DNA of 64,000 nucleotides, from positions 3,100,001 to 3,164,000 of the forward strand of contig NC_081334.1 of NCBI RefSeq assembly GCF_022539665.2. The letters run 5' to 3'. Each line of letters starts with the position of its first letter. The stretch's first letter is position 1. Positions 35,840 to 50,772 of the stretch are shown here, piece by piece. Both the position numbers and the translations under genes were made by a program. Origin of the DNA: Daphnia carinata (lineage: Eukaryota; Arthropoda; Branchiopoda; Diplostraca; Daphniidae). Under the pieces are notes generated by a model. That model saw only the letters and a list, made by a program, of their open reading frames with translations. It was not told where the DNA came from and searched no databases.

Positions 35840-36418
35840 ATGGCGTCTGCTGTACAAACCTTTACAAAAATCGGCAAAGTTATTCGTTTAAATAGACATG
35901 GATGCACAAATCGACCTTTCTATCATATTGTCGTTCAAAAGGTTGCATAATTTTTTCTAAATCGCATTTCATACTTTTTTTGTGTTGTTTAGTCGATATT
36001 TAAACCGTTTATGTACAACGTGTATAAACCCGGATGTTAACATCTCTTTTGACTTTGCAGACAAAGGATACTCAAGATGGACCAGTAATTGAACAGGTTG
36101 GCAGCTTTGATGCAATGCCCAACAGCCAAAATGAAAAACTAGTTGCCCTCAACTTGGAAAGAATTCAGTACTGGCTTGCACAAGGAGCTGGACTTAGTGA
36201 TCCTGTTGCCCAGGTTCATTTATTTGAGTGTTGTTGGCTCAATTCATTTCTAATTTCAGTTCCATTGAAAATTTTAGTTGCTTGGCCTCTCTGGATTCCT
36301 TCCAAACCACCCAAGGACCCTAATTCAAGCATGGAAGAATAGACGAGAACCACCCAGAGAAAGAAAAATCGAAGCTATTATAGGAATTGCTCCACCTCTT
36401 GACAATCCCAAAATTTAG
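35840..36418 (+). CDS. mRpS16: Mitochondrial small ribosomal subunit protein bS16m
   Basis: Component of the mitochondrial 28S subunit. Exons 35840-35941, 36061-36213 and 36278-36418 join to 131 residues. The N-terminal part IRLNRHGCTNRPFYHIVVQ is the S16 signature. GPVIEQVGSFDAMPN, ERIQYWLAQGAGLSDPVA and the end PPLDNPKI are also typical of animal mitochondrial S16. Length matches the family. A mitochondrial targeting sequence is not distinct, which is usual for this protein. Confidence 0.95.
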
Positions 36419-36676
36419 CATGTTTCTGTTTCCCAATTAGTGAAAATAAATCATTTTTGTTAGAACAATGTCTTGCTGGTTGTAAATATTCATATAGAAT
36501 TCAGCAATTCTTTTCAAAATGTCTCCTGTATCTGCATAGTTGAAATATGGTGAATTTCGGCTTAAGGTATTTATTGATCACAGGTATACATTTGCACTGA
36601 TTTTACATTTATTGCATTTTAGTTTATGTTCCAATTAAAGAATTCATCTCCAAGTTATAAGCCATGCCAGATGTGG

Positions 36677-39239
<2,563 letters not shown>

Positions 39240-39266
39240 TTAAAATTGCACGTCTACATCGACTCA

Positions 39267-39274
39267 ATATATAC
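39267..39274 (-). promoter_or_regulatory. TATA box of the amylase gene
   Basis: The minus strand reads GTATATATTGAG about 65-70 bp upstream of the amylase ATG. That would place the transcription start near 39240 and leave a leader of roughly 35-40 nt. Strong TATA promoters are usual for abundant digestive enzymes; the start site itself is inferred. Confidence 0.6.
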
Positions 39275-40071
39275 GCGATCCTTATCAAAGATGCAAGTTT
39301 ATGTTGTAAGAGACGGTACACAATATCTCCAAATCTTTAAGTTCAAAATACGGCCTTGTTTATCGCGCTTGACACGTTTCAGTTTCAACAAACATACCTA
39401 GTCGCCCTTGCACTTCAACCAGGTTGCACCTTGTTGAAAGCCATTCTGCGTCTTTTACCTTCGCTACTATGGATTATATAATATTAGTCCCGACACTGAC
39501 AAGGCTTTGCCACAGTTCGTTTTTTGTTTCCTTCAAAGATGGCAAATAAGATAGCAGCATACTTTTAAGATACATTTCGATATCACAGTAATCTCCTTTC
39601 ATATTTGGGTTTAACCTAACGAAAGCCTCGAATGTTCTACGCATAAAATTTGTACGCAGTTTGGGCGGTTAAACAAGTCAATCAGATTAACGAGCCGAAT
39701 ACAATTGGAAGGAAATGCATTGGGCTGGCCGATAGTTTAATTGGTCATACATCACTTCCGCTGATTTTCAGTCAACCATGAAGGATGAGCCAGAGACTAT
39801 TAATCTGTTAATCGATGCTCCGTGTATTGGAGTTGATAGAATAAATCTTTCAGAATGATTGCCGGAAAAGATGCAATGTGCTATTGATTGCATGAATCAA
39901 ATTGCGAAAAAGATGTGCGGTATTGTCTTACTTACTAACGCACTTAAATACCCGGTCGAACGAGTCAGATCTTTCTTTCCTACACAAATACCATACATGG
40001 AGACGCGCACTACAAACGAGACAAATACTGACCTGCTTCACTCATGCAATTGAATAAGTCTGATTCACATG
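39275..40071. other. Intergenic, amylase upstream region
   Basis: No exon recognised. It should contain the distal amylase regulatory region and the 3' UTR of the synaptophysin-like gene, which is also on the minus strand. Open frames under 70 codons show no domain. Confidence 0.5.
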
Positions 40072-41020
40072 TTAGATGGGAGTTTGTCCACCTGATCCAG
40101 TGGCAGCTGCGTTATCTTGCTGGAACCAAGATGTTTCTTTGTAGAGAAACCACAAATTCACTGTCCAGAGGAAGAAATTCAAAAATCCGAAGATCTGTAA
40201 AACAAAATATAACAATTGAATTTCAATAGGTTTTTCTTTTTGTTTTTTGTTTTTAGTACGATAGAAATGTTGAGTCCAGCAAAGTTTCCGGCGTACAGAG
40301 AAGAACATTCAGCGTTTTCCATGCATATTTTGAGATTCTTTATCCAAGCACTTGGATCAGAAACATATTTCACAGCAGAGACACCAGAAGCCCACGCAGC
40401 ACTGCCTGACAGCCAGAAAACAGCCATGACCATTGTAACAAAAAAATCCTTTTGCATAAAACAATAGGAGTCAAAGTTGAAAATCTTCATTTAAATAAAG
40501 AAAATACACACCACAAGTGGAATGGTTTTGTTGGTTTGATAGCTGCTGCCACAGAGGCAATAGAATGCCAAAGATACAAGTGAGTAAAGCATTGCAAGAA
40601 CTCCAGCAGCAACAAAGAACTCAGCATCAGATGAATAATCTCCAAAGTATGAAAATGCATAGCTGTTGCCACAAGCTTTTTCTTCTACTATTACATGATC
40701 GAACCTACATGAAAAAAGTGTCATGATTCAAGATTGTTACCATCTAATTTCTAGTGAAATTATACCTGAATGGATATTCAATAGATTGTGTGATTTTGTG
40801 GGTTCCTAACGTTTCATTTTTGCATTTAACAATAAAGCTAAAAGTGCTCCCAAAGTTTGTTGTCGTTGCAAAAGCGCATATTGCAAATACCTGTGGAAAA
40901 AAAAATTCATTATAGCTGTATAGCCCATGGCAAAAATTCAAACTTTTGAAAACATACAAATTGTAGAACCCGGAGAAAACCTCTCGGCTCCTTGACAACA
41001 TTGATGTCAATTTGATCCAT
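40072..41020 (-). CDS. Synaptophysin/synaptoporin-like MARVEL protein
   Basis: Four-span synaptic vesicle membrane protein. Exons 41020-40958, 40890-40766, 40704-40512, 40448-40260 and 40194-40072 join to 230 residues. The N-terminal VKEPRGFLRVLQF, the vesicle-lumen loops with paired cysteines (VKCKNET and EKACGNSY), GDYSSDAEFFVAAGVLA, WLSGSAAWASGVSAVK and the end NLWFLYKETSW all match synaptophysin rather than synaptogyrin. Four hydrophobic spans are visible. The cytoplasmic tail is short (about 15 residues ending GQTPI) and lacks the Tyr/Gly repeats of vertebrate synaptophysin. It diverges from ILVBL. Confidence 0.9.
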
Positions 41021-41531
41021 TGGTATTTGCGATATAAGTAAAACAACACCCAACGTTCAAGGGTCCAAATCCACTGTTTTCGTCTTATCAGTGACGTTTA
41101 CCTTTCCTTTTTACTGAACGTTGGACAAGTACTTTACAGCTGCCAAGCTTTTCAACCAAAAGTAATTAGAATAGCGATACCCAGCCTCCAAATTGGGCGG
41201 TCCAAACTTTTAAGGTAGTCTGCTTGGAAAGAGTGTTGCCAATATTTTAAACATTCTCTTGACAGCGAAATTTAAATAATTGCGCACAATTGCACAAGGA
41301 TTCTCTAACTCTTTTGAACTTCAAACTTTTGGAAGGAATACCTTTCTAGTAAAAAAAACAAAACAAAAACTGTGACACAGAATTTAAACTGCCAAGTTGC
41401 ATTATTTAATACTACTCGAGTGCCGCAGAAAATAAACACGTGAGTGACGTCTGGCGTGATTCAGTTGATAGGTTCAATCAACTAGTATCGCTAAAGGTCG
41501 TTAAAGTCTCGAGCCTCTCGAGAAAAAAAAA
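41021..41531. promoter_or_regulatory. Divergent intergenic region, synaptophysin-like / ILVBL
   Basis: The 511 bp between two head-to-head genes must hold both promoters. No TATA element stands out. The two genes are not obviously related in function, so co-regulation is not implied. Confidence 0.45.
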
Positions 41532-44152
41532 ATGTTGGAAATTCTAGCAGCAGGATTTAAAGAAGCAGGAATATCCATGTTTCTTGGATCAGCAATTGTA
41601 GGTGCAGTGATTGGTTGGGGTTTTAAGCGATTTAACTTGATCTATTTGGCAATACATCAGGTTTGATTATGTCTTTTGTTTTATCTAATTCAGTTACTAT
41701 CAAGTTTGATTTTGTGGTGCCTAGGTTGATAAAACATCAAAGCGGAATGGGGGTGAAATTGTTGCTCAAGTATTACATGCACACAATATCAAACAAATGT
41801 TTACCTTAGCTGGTGGTCATATATCCCCAATTTTAGCTGCTGCAGAAAAAGTTGGCATCACAGTGGTTGATACGAGGCATGAGGTATTTACCTTAGCTAA
41901 TAATGGAAACCCCATAACTCGGTATATTATTCTAAAATTCCTTATTAGGTTTCAGCAGTTTTTGCAGCTGATGCTGTAGCACGAATGACAGGAACAGTAG
42001 GTACTGTTGCTGTGACAGCTGGCCCTGGATTGACTAACACTGTCACTGCCATAAAAAATGCTCAAATGGCTGAATCACCTATTTTATTGTTGGGTTTGTT
42101 ACTATCCATTACTTGTATAAGAGGTGTATACAACTGTCATAAATAATTCTATACTCAATAACTCAAGGTGGGGCAGCAGCAACAATATTAAAAGGCCGTG
42201 GCGCCCTGCAAGATATTGATCAAATGTCATTATTCAGACCACTTTGTAAATATTGTGTTAGTGTTACATCAGTACGGGATATTGCTCCAATCCTGAGGAC
42301 AGCATTACAAATTGCCCAGTCAGACACACCTGGTAGGAATACCTGAATTAATCTGTCTTTACCCCACAGACTTCTTAAGATCTAATTCTATTAACGACCA
42401 GGTCCAGTATTCATAGAAATGCCCATCGATGTTCTCTACTCGTACGATCTTGTGAAACGTGAAGTTGGAGCAAAAAGTGATGGCAAAGGCTTGGTCAACA
42501 AAATCGTGAATTGGTATAACTAAATCCCTTTTTTTTACGGAACCATCGAATATTAACCAATGTATTTTAGGTACCTAAATAACTATGTAGACAATATTTT
42601 TGCTGGCGCATGGGATCCAGTAGAAGTGAAACCTTTGGCAGTCAACATCCCAATGCCGACCAGCCAGCAAGGTAGGTACTACTTCCGAATTCCATTACTT
42701 AAACAAGAGCGTTACATTTAAAAAAAATAAAATGAACATTTAGTTTCGAAAGCCGTCCAGCTCCTATCGAAAGCCAAACGGCCACTTATCCTAATGGGCA
42801 GTCAGTCTACTCTTCCACCGGTCAAAAGCGATGAATTAGTCAGAGCAATTAACCGGCTAGGCATTCCCTGCTACTTAGGAGGAATGTCCAGAGGTCTTCT
42901 TGGATCTAAAAGTTCCCTTCAAGTTCGTGGAATCACATTTAATTATTTTAATGTTTTCTTTAACCCGTTTTAAATACTACATTACAATTTAAATATTTAA
43001 TTTACAGGCGAGACAACACAGGCGAGATGCGCTCAAGGAAGCTGATTTAATCATTTTGGCCGGCTCTGTGTGCGATTTCCGACTTTCTTACGGGCGTGTG
43101 CTGCCACGTAAAGCTCCTATTATCGCCGTAAATCGCAACAAAGATCAATTGCACAAAGTAATGATGGTACTGGGTACACTTACATCGTAGTATTCTAAAT
43201 TCCATTGTTTTGAAACAGAATTCCGACATGTTCTGGAAGCCAGCCGTTGCCGTTCAGGCAGACGTCGGTACCTTCCTCGTCGAATTATCTGAAGCAGCTG
43301 ACGGCCTTAAATGGGACCCTGAATGGGTAGCTACGCTCCAGAAACGAGATAAAGAAAAGGAGCTTGCCACCGAAAAAGTAATCTTGCAATTATTTGTGTC
43401 CATGCCACACTTTCACACGAGTTTTTTCTTGCTTTGCAGTTGGCGGCTGAGGAGACTGAAACCCATTTAAATCCTCTTTCAGTGCTTCATTCGCTAGAAA
43501 AAGTACTACCCGATAACGCGATTCTTGTCGCCGATGGAGGAGATTTCGTTGGATCGGCAGCTTACATATTAAGACCTCGCCAACCGTTGAGCTGGCTGGA
43601 TCCTGGGGCTTTTGGCACCCTTGGTGTTGGTGGTGGATTTGCGCTAGGAGCTAAGCTTGCCCGTCCTGACAGTGAGGTAGGCGTTGTTACATAAAACGAA
43701 CTGGTAGACATGATGCTAATTCTACTGTTAGGTTTGGATCGTTTGGGGTGATGGCTCATGCGGATATTCAGTTGCTGAATTCGACACATTCACTCGATTT
43801 AAATTGCCTGTTATGGCACTCGTAGGCAATGACGCAGCATGGACCCAAATCCTACGTGAACAAGTCACCATCCTTGGCACAGATGTGGCTTGCAAATTGA
43901 ATGTAAGATTAAAATTACAGGACGACATTTTGAGGTTTCTTAAATATTTTATCGCTTTTTTAGCATACGGATTACCATGTGGTTGCCCAAGGTTATGGTG
44001 GTATGGGTTACGTCTTGAAGAGGGAGAATGCTAGTGACGTTGAACGCATCCTGAACGAAGCGCGAGAAGAAAGTCATCGGACGGGCAAAAGTGTTTTGAT
44101 AAACGCATTGATCGGGAAAACAGGATTCCGCGACGGCAGTATTTCTGTTTAA
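41532..44152 (+). CDS. Ilvbl: ILVBL / 2-hydroxyacyl-CoA lyase 2 (ThDP enzyme)
   Basis: ER-membrane thiamine diphosphate lyase that cleaves 2-hydroxyacyl-CoAs in fatty acid alpha-oxidation. Twelve exons join to 631 residues: 41532-41660, 41725-41883, 41949-42093, 42168-42332, 42402-42513, 42571-42671, 42744-42922, 43008-43157, 43219-43377, 43440-43676, 43732-43902, 43964-44152. An N-terminal hydrophobic span ([16 protein letters not shown]) fits the ILVBL membrane anchor and separates it from peroxisomal HACL1. The pyrimidine-domain block [14 protein letters not shown] and VVDTRHE holds the catalytic Glu. The ThDP motif is GDGSCGYS ... [10 protein letters not shown]. The C-terminus GFRDGSISV matches the family. 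An AATAAA follows the stop by about 40 nt. Confidence 0.95.
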
Positions 44153-44603
44153 ATGTCCGTGACACAAATGTAGCACGCTACTAAGTATTCTATAAATAAA
44201 AGATACATTTAATGGGGTACACAACTTATCCAATCTTCTAGATAAAGCAGACCTATTTTTTAAACAATTGATCAGATTTGAAATGCATTAGGAAACGTAA
44301 TTACTTCGGTTTAGTTGTTACTCAATTGCGAGTAATGCAGGCGTAGCAGCAAGCCCGTTTCCGGTATTTGAATCATTGATTCCAAGGACAGAATTCTGAT
44401 AACAGTTACCGCACGGTGACACGAATAATCCAAACAAAACGGAAACCTCAACTGACAGGCATACTACATTAAAGAATTTTAACTTGATTTGTTATCATCC
44501 TGCGCTAGACAAAATTCAACCAGTGAGCTGGAAAGACGCGTTGAACTATTAAGCTTACAGCAGTCCATCCCACACATTTCTCTAACGAAAACAAAGCACA
44601 AAA
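44153..44603. other. Intergenic
   Basis: ILVBL 3' UTR with AATAAA near 44193, then the presumed promoter of the next gene. No other feature seen. Confidence 0.5.
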
Positions 44604-45989
44604 ATGCGAGTGGTGCGATTTCCAGTAGGCACGTCGCTTTTGGCGTTGGCTATTTTGTTTCCTTTTACACATTGCATAACAGAAGACTCTTCCACGTTCC
44701 CTACAATGACCGACGTTAACGAATTTCCCGAAGCACGCAAATCCCCTCGTTATCTGTGTGTTCAAGGTGGTTGCACTTGCGACGCAATGAGTGGTAACGC
44801 TGAAGAGAATATGATGGCCAACTGCAATTGCCAAAGTACGAAATCTGATGGCAGTGCAAACCCGGTAATACCTTAAGAAACGTGGAGTTCAAAACGCGAG
44901 AAAATTAACTATTTTTGTTTCAACTTACAGAAAATTTCATCGCCGACTTTCATGAAATTCTCTGGAGTTAGGTTTCCACCAAATCTCAAAATTGTCCGAA
45001 TTTCTAACTGTGATTTCTTGGACATCGGTGCAAATGATGAATTCTCTCAATTACATTTTACAGAAATTTCAATTCAAAATTCAATTGGAGTCACCATTCG
45101 ACCTTTGGCTTTCAAGAAAGTTTCAAATTTTACAGTTAAAAACGTAGAAATGCTTTCTTTCGAGAATCGAGCATTTGACAATCTAGAAGCCGATATTGTT
45201 CACTTCAAGAATGTTACATTCAACAAAAACAACATGGACAATTTTAATCACGTTGGTACCTTCGGTCCAATTCGAATCAATACAGCTTTGGAATTTAGGG
45301 AATCAAAGCTATCAACCGATATGAAAATCCAAATCAATCAAGAAGACGTGACCAATCTTACGGTCAGCATTCGCAACTGCGAGCTTGAAGGTTTAAAAGG
45401 GATGATCAAAACAAATCGTTTCGAACTGATAGGCAATAACTTCACTAGTCTCTGCTCAATCAAGGCGAATGTTCCACTGATTCCGGTGAATACAAGTCCT
45501 AATGGACACTGCGAATCTGAAGATAATCTACCCACCACCAGCATCGAGTTTAGCAAATCAATGGAGCTCAACAGCAACACATACAATCGCGAACGTATGC
45601 CTGACCTGCTTTTTAGCGTCGAAGAGAAGGGCATCATGGATATTAGCTTTCCGGACGAAAAGAAACCTACCGAATCTACAGTGGCAGAAACAGCTGAAAA
45701 GTGGTTGGCAATGTTCACTTTTGAATTTAAAGGTAATTTGATTAGAAACAGAACAAGAAGTAACATCGACGAATGCAAAGAGAAATGGGTCTGGGGATCA
45801 AAACCACCCAAGTACCAGATCTTTTGCCCCACTCCACAGTCAATGAAAGATTTCGTTCGTTCGGGAAAATTCAAACCACTATTTCGACGTCCTACTAACA
45901 GTTCGTCTGCTTCAACATTTACCATTACGTTCTTTTCTCTTGGTTGTGCCCTATGTTTTCTGAATTTCTCTGCATTTCTTTCAAGTTAA
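44604..45989 (+). CDS. Secreted or tethered protein with divergent LRR-like ectodomain, copy 1
   Basis: Exons 44604-44864 and 44931-45989 give 439 residues. I do not recognise a named family. Visible parts: a signal peptide (TSLLALAILFPFTHC), a Cys-rich segment CVQGGCTCDA...NCNC that resembles an LRR N-terminal cap, and a long body of short beta-strand/loop repeats of LRR-like rhythm (LKIVRISNCDFLDIG, FTVKNVEMLSFENRAF, IVHFKNVTFNKNN). The C-terminal hydrophobic tail (FTITFFSLGCALCFLNF) could be a GPI signal or membrane anchor. Several NxS/T sites are present. The neighbour at 46604 has the same layout and intron position, so the pair arose by tandem duplication. Function unknown. Confidence 0.75.
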
Positions 45990-46603
45990 CAAACAAACAA
46001 ATTGTAACAACGGTTGACCTTTCTTTTTCGTTGGTTAAGTTCCCAATTGAATACAACTTCCCCCAGCTTCTCGACCTGATTAGTTTTTCTTTTTTCGGTA
46101 ATCAATTAAACGCCACACCTTTACGAATGACAAATTCAAAATGACCAATACCAGGCCACCTACGAAAAACTTGCATGTTCTACGACAAAATTCTCAGTTG
46201 CTCTAGTAAATTCTGATGAAGAAACGCTCGTTGTTTTTTCATCAGACTATAAAAGAACATTTAACATTTTGACTAATATATCGTTAACGAATTGATTCTG
46301 ATGTTTACGCAACGGAGTCGACGGAAGAATTACTCATAACGGGATTGCCAGGAATCTGCGTTTGACCACCCCTTCCGACGCCAAACTACTACGGAAACTA
46401 CCACTAACATCCGATCTCGCAATAACTGAATATCATTCTCTGTTAGATTGAGGTGAAAAAACAAAAACAAGTTTGGCAATCGTCCCTAAGCTTCTTCGAA
46501 TCTGTAGACTTCATTGAACAGCAGACATTAAGTGCACAGTTTCAAAGTGGACCGAGACTTGCGCATAGTACCACGTTTCTTTTGTGCTAGGATTTCACTA
46601 GAA
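45990..46603. other. Intergenic between the two LRR-like paralogues
   Basis: No exon recognised. It contains the 3' UTR of copy 1 and the promoter of copy 2. Confidence 0.5.
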
Positions 46604-47924
46604 ATGTCAATTATCAAACATCCATCGGGATGGTCTTTGTTTCTTTTCGCATCATTCCTACTTTTAAGCGGTTGTTTTGCTAATTTTGACAAGGGCATTC
46701 CTACAGACGAGACTGGCGGGCTTGAAGATGAAACCGACTTGGAAGAAGATCCTGCGCGCAAACCTCTTCGTGTAAAAGACACTGTCTTTGACCTCTGTCA
46801 AAATCTTCCCGGTTGTACGTGCGATGGGAAACACGAGCGAGCCAACTGCGGTTGCATCATTGGGGATCAAGGCAAATTGAGAAAAGTAAACATAAAAATC
46901 CCATTAATACCTTCCCAAAATTCAAAAAATGTAATTCTCCAATTTTTACTGTCAGATTAATTTCGAAAACGTAAGGGTTCCGAAGACCATTACAACTTTA
47001 AACGTTGTCGATTGCCCCTTTGTTGACTTTACCCAAACAAAGTTTGCTGAATTACCGATGAAGTCGTTCAATTTTCTACGCATCGGTCATTTGCAAATAG
47101 CTTCCGGTTCGCTACGAAAAGTGGATCGTCTGTCTTTGCAACAAGTTAACAAGTTAGTATGCAACAACGACGCTTTTACTCAACTGGAAGCTGATACAGT
47201 CACATTCGTCAACGTCACGTTCCCGGTGGGAATCGAAATAGTTCCAATTTCAATCATCTCAGAACTGAAAATTGTCCGTTGTAACTTGACGGATGTCACT
47301 ATAATAGTAGACAGGCTACCCACAGATCGATCTGTTTCCATAAACCATAATTACTTAGATCGACTAAGTCTGAAAATTAACGCGGCCACGTTCAGCATGG
47401 ATGGAAATCATTTCGCCGCACTTTCATCAACGTCAGGACTAATGGATATCGCCTACTCCGATATGCTAAATTTGACAAACAATCAATTTTCTACCAAAAA
47501 TGTCCTTTCTTTTATGCCTGATGTAATGTCTTCTAACGCATCTCTAATATTTAAAGCCCCAACCTTCTCAGCCGAAAGTATGCGTTGGCTTGAACATTTC
47601 AAGTTTGAATACGAGGATACAACAGTAAAAAGTTTGACTAACAGTGGCGGTAAAGGAGTACCCACAACGTGCGAAGAACAGATCCTGACTGACTCTACAA
47701 ATAATCGAATTCTTACCTGTCCGAATGTCAAGATCCTCGGTGATTTTCTGAACTCGAAGGGGAAATCTGAACCACGTAGTGAACACCAACCGGAAAAGCA
47801 AAAACAGATTCAAACGAACCACGACGTAGCATCAGATTCTGCTCAAGTCCTGCACTATTATCCAGCGCTAATATTAGTCATCACTGCAGGTGTGATGATG
47901 ATGATCTGCAACTCAAAAGTTTAA
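46604..47924 (+). CDS. Secreted or tethered protein with divergent LRR-like ectodomain, copy 2
   Basis: Exons 46604-46885 and 46956-47924 give 416 residues. Layout parallels copy 1: signal peptide (LFLFASFLLLSGCFA), an acidic stretch, Cys-rich cap CQNLPGCTCDG...ANCGCI, LRR-like body (ITTLNVVDCPFVDF, FNFLRIGHLQIASGS, VTFVNVTFPVGIE, ISELKIVRCNLTD) and a C-terminal hydrophobic anchor (YYPALILVITAGVMMMIC). The intron falls after the Cys-rich cap in both genes. Sequence between copies is strongly diverged outside the cap. Likely a cell-surface protein; ligand and role unknown. Confidence 0.75.
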
Positions 47925-48463
47925 AGATATCAGTATAAATTGTTTTTCTTTTCAAACATTTAAAATAAAAGCATAATACCAAAAAAATTGTGGTCTTCTT
48001 GATGCCATTACCCTCATTGTTGGTTTTGGGTGTAGGTCTACACGGTATGTGGCAATAACACATTGGTGTAATACATTTTCAGAACTAGAAAAGACATTGG
48101 TGGATTTCGCGAAGCAAAAACGTAGGGATAAAACGGAAAACATGTTCATTCTAACAGGCTGACACATCATTATCTGGGCTACTCTTCGAGTTTCTAATAC
48201 TCTAAATTCTATTTTGCAAATAGCATTATGTGCAACGGCTGTCACAGATAGTTGGGTTGCGGTTATTTTAAGAATCTTTGTGCGGCTTAAACGCGTAAAT
48301 GGATAGCTCGTAACACTGGAAGATATAGGCAGAAGCAATATTGCAAATAAGTAACTTCCAATGAAAGACAGAAGACTAATAAATCTTCTTAAAATAATAC
48401 TACGTCAAAATCAAGAATGGGGAGCGGCATTAATACACAGTGTTTTGACTTTCAATCATGCAA
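47925..48463. other. Intergenic, convergent 3' region
   Basis: 3' UTRs of LRR-like copy 2 (AATAAA near 47964, +) and WASp (-). A minus-strand open frame of 128 codons (47952-48338) has no recognisable domain. Confidence 0.5.
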
Positions 48464-50201
48464 CTAATCGTCCCAATCATCGTCTTCATCCTGATCTTGT
48501 TCACTCTCATCGCTGTCGGAATGGATGACACGGCATCTTTCCTCTAAAGCACGGGCCAGAGCTCCAGCCATCCCTTCCATGACATCGTCACTGACGGGAA
48601 CTGGGTTTGCCTTTTTCTCTACTGGCTTCAGTTCTTTGCCTGCTCGTATTTGACCTAATAAATCGTTGCGTGTATCCGGTACAGCCGATGCCTTCGTGCC
48701 GGCCCTAGTTGATGGATCGGAATCAGATGGAACTGATTTGAGCTTATGCCCTTCTTTAATGGCGTCCATCAGAGCACTGCGAACATCAGGCTGGGCAGGA
48801 GAATAAGAAGGCGATGGAGCTGATACAGCCAAGGATGGGATAGGCGGCGGGGGAGGCCCGCAAATGGAGGGTAGAGGAGGAGGTGGCGGAGGCGGTGGTG
48901 GGGCACCTACAGGCGGAGGTGGTGGTGCGGTTATAGTCATTGGAGCCATCTTTGGCGGAGGGGCGCGCTGAGGAGGTGCTGGTGGGGCAATAGGTGGCGG
49001 AGAAGCAATTATTCTGGAAGGCGGTGGTGGAGGAGCTGCCATCGGTGGCGCAGGAGGTGCCATTCTTGCTGTCTGTGGGGTCGATGGCGGGTTTCTCGCT
49101 GGTACCGGTGGAGCTGAGAACAATCCTGTATTTTGTTGCATAGTCGATATTTCACGAATAGCCGCTTCTTTCCCTCCATGTTTGTCGATAAAGTCGTAGA
49201 TGAACTCGCGTGTGGCTTTGTCTTTTAAATGGCTTTCCGATATGCCGGCCTTAAATAAATAATAACAGATTAAATATTATAACAATAAAAAAGAGACAAG
49301 AGAACCTACTCTTGCAAAAAACTTTAACAGATTTGGATCGACATTGTCCAGGGCAAAACCCTGATTCGGATCAAACCCGACATGGCTAACATGTTTGAAA
49401 TCTGATGGTAGCCCAATGTCCGCTTTAGTAATTTTCTTGTTTTTGTCTTTTTTGGATTTTTTAGTCATCACGCTGTTTGTGGTTGTCGTCGTTCGCAAGG
49501 TAGTTTTCGATGCTGATCCATTGGTAGCAACTGGAGTCGGTTTCAACGATGGCTGTGACTGTTGCTGCGATAACCGTCGACGCTCTATACATTGGCAAAT
49601 GTTACAACTAATCGAATCGGTTGAATTTTATGGTTACACACCTCGTCTCTCCGATTTGATTCTCATATTCTCTCTTATAGACATCAAAAAGAATTCTGCC
49701 TCTGCATCATTGGCAAAATTGAGCCCCACGCGACAATCCTAAAAACAGTGTGTCACGAAGTTGTGTTCACATGGAATTTGGAATAAACAGATAACTTACA
49801 TCCCCTTCAAAAGTGTGAAAATATGGTATTGGTGCACAGTATTCAAAAGCACTGTACAACTCTTGTTCCCAAACAACAGATTGCCTATCCAGGCAAAATA
49901 CCCTCAGATAATAGGACCGTTTGATGTTATCCTTAATGAAGCACAGTACACCACAATGCCGTAAGTTCCATTGGGATCTGCTGGGTGGATCAGCAAAACA
50001 TACCTGGACCACAGCTGATGCCATACTCTATGGTTTAACAAAAAAGTTTTAAAACCTAATGTAATCAGCTGTGCCTTCTAAGATGAGTTATTGACTTACC
50101 TTGCAGCGTAAGCCAATGAGCTTAAAGAGTTGATCATTTTCTTCAAGCGAAAGAAGAGATGATGGTTTGTTTTCAGGTTGGGGACGCTTGGCAGCAGTCA
50201 T
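48464..50201 (-). CDS. WASp: Wiskott-Aldrich syndrome protein (WASp/N-WASP type), full length
   Basis: Activator of Arp2/3-driven actin branching downstream of Cdc42. Exons 50201-50100, 50027-49800, 49738-49642, 49584-49310 and 49249-48464 give 495 residues. Domains in order: WH1 (about 20-140; [33 protein letters not shown]), basic stretch ([10 protein letters not shown]), CRIB/GBD (about 200-260; [19 protein letters not shown]), a polyproline region (about 280-385), two WH2 motifs ([17 protein letters not shown] about 391-407 and [17 protein letters not shown]), the central helix ([17 protein letters not shown]) and an acidic tail ending DDDWDD with the Arp2/3-contacting Trp. Two WH2 motifs resemble N-WASP. 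It is the only complete WASp in the window and the apparent parent of three derivatives to its right. Confidence 0.95.
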
Positions 50202-50772
50202 GGCAGTGTTTTTATTGACCCTAGACAACACAGAAAGAAAAGAGAAAAATACTTTTTTAGCTTTAGATTCAGAAGTGCCATGGATGGTGCAAGAACATTC
50301 TACTGGCTAGTAACTGCCACAGAAAGTAAATAAAGCTATGCCTCTTGAGGTTTCAACACAACCACCGATAATTAAAATTTATTTTTATTTTTGTAGGGCA
50401 TTATACCATTGATTTTTACCGTTATTCTCTTACCAGTCTCATCAAGAGTTACAATGAATCTACACAGTGTTTCACAACTTTAGATACGGTTACAAGTTAT
50501 CTCAGGAAACGTGAAGGTCCAACGGTCTGGTACACATTCCTAAAAAAAATTACCGAAATGCCATCTAGCGATATTTGCAAGCTCTAAGCTCGTTGATAGA
50601 ATGTTGGGATGGGAAGTTGTTTACTTTTCGTGCTTGGAATGTTGATCGCCCTCCATTTTTCAAAGGAAATCACCTGTTTTTGATTTTATCGTGTCTTTGG
50701 ACGCTTAATTTACATTATCTTTTATTACGTTGATGGAGAAAATTTCCTTTTGCGGTGATACGTAGCAGCAAA
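50202..50772. promoter_or_regulatory. Head-to-head intergenic region, WASp / PH gene
   Basis: This 571-bp gap separates the WASp start (minus) from the PH gene start (plus) and must hold both promoters. Its left part, up to about 50526, is conserved in unit B (to about 60270). The right part is absent there. No TATA element noted. Confidence 0.45.

Noticed and set aside
45338-45925. 195-codon frame antisense to LRR-like copy 1
   Set aside because: It lies wholly opposite a well-supported exon and is a shadow of that coding frame.
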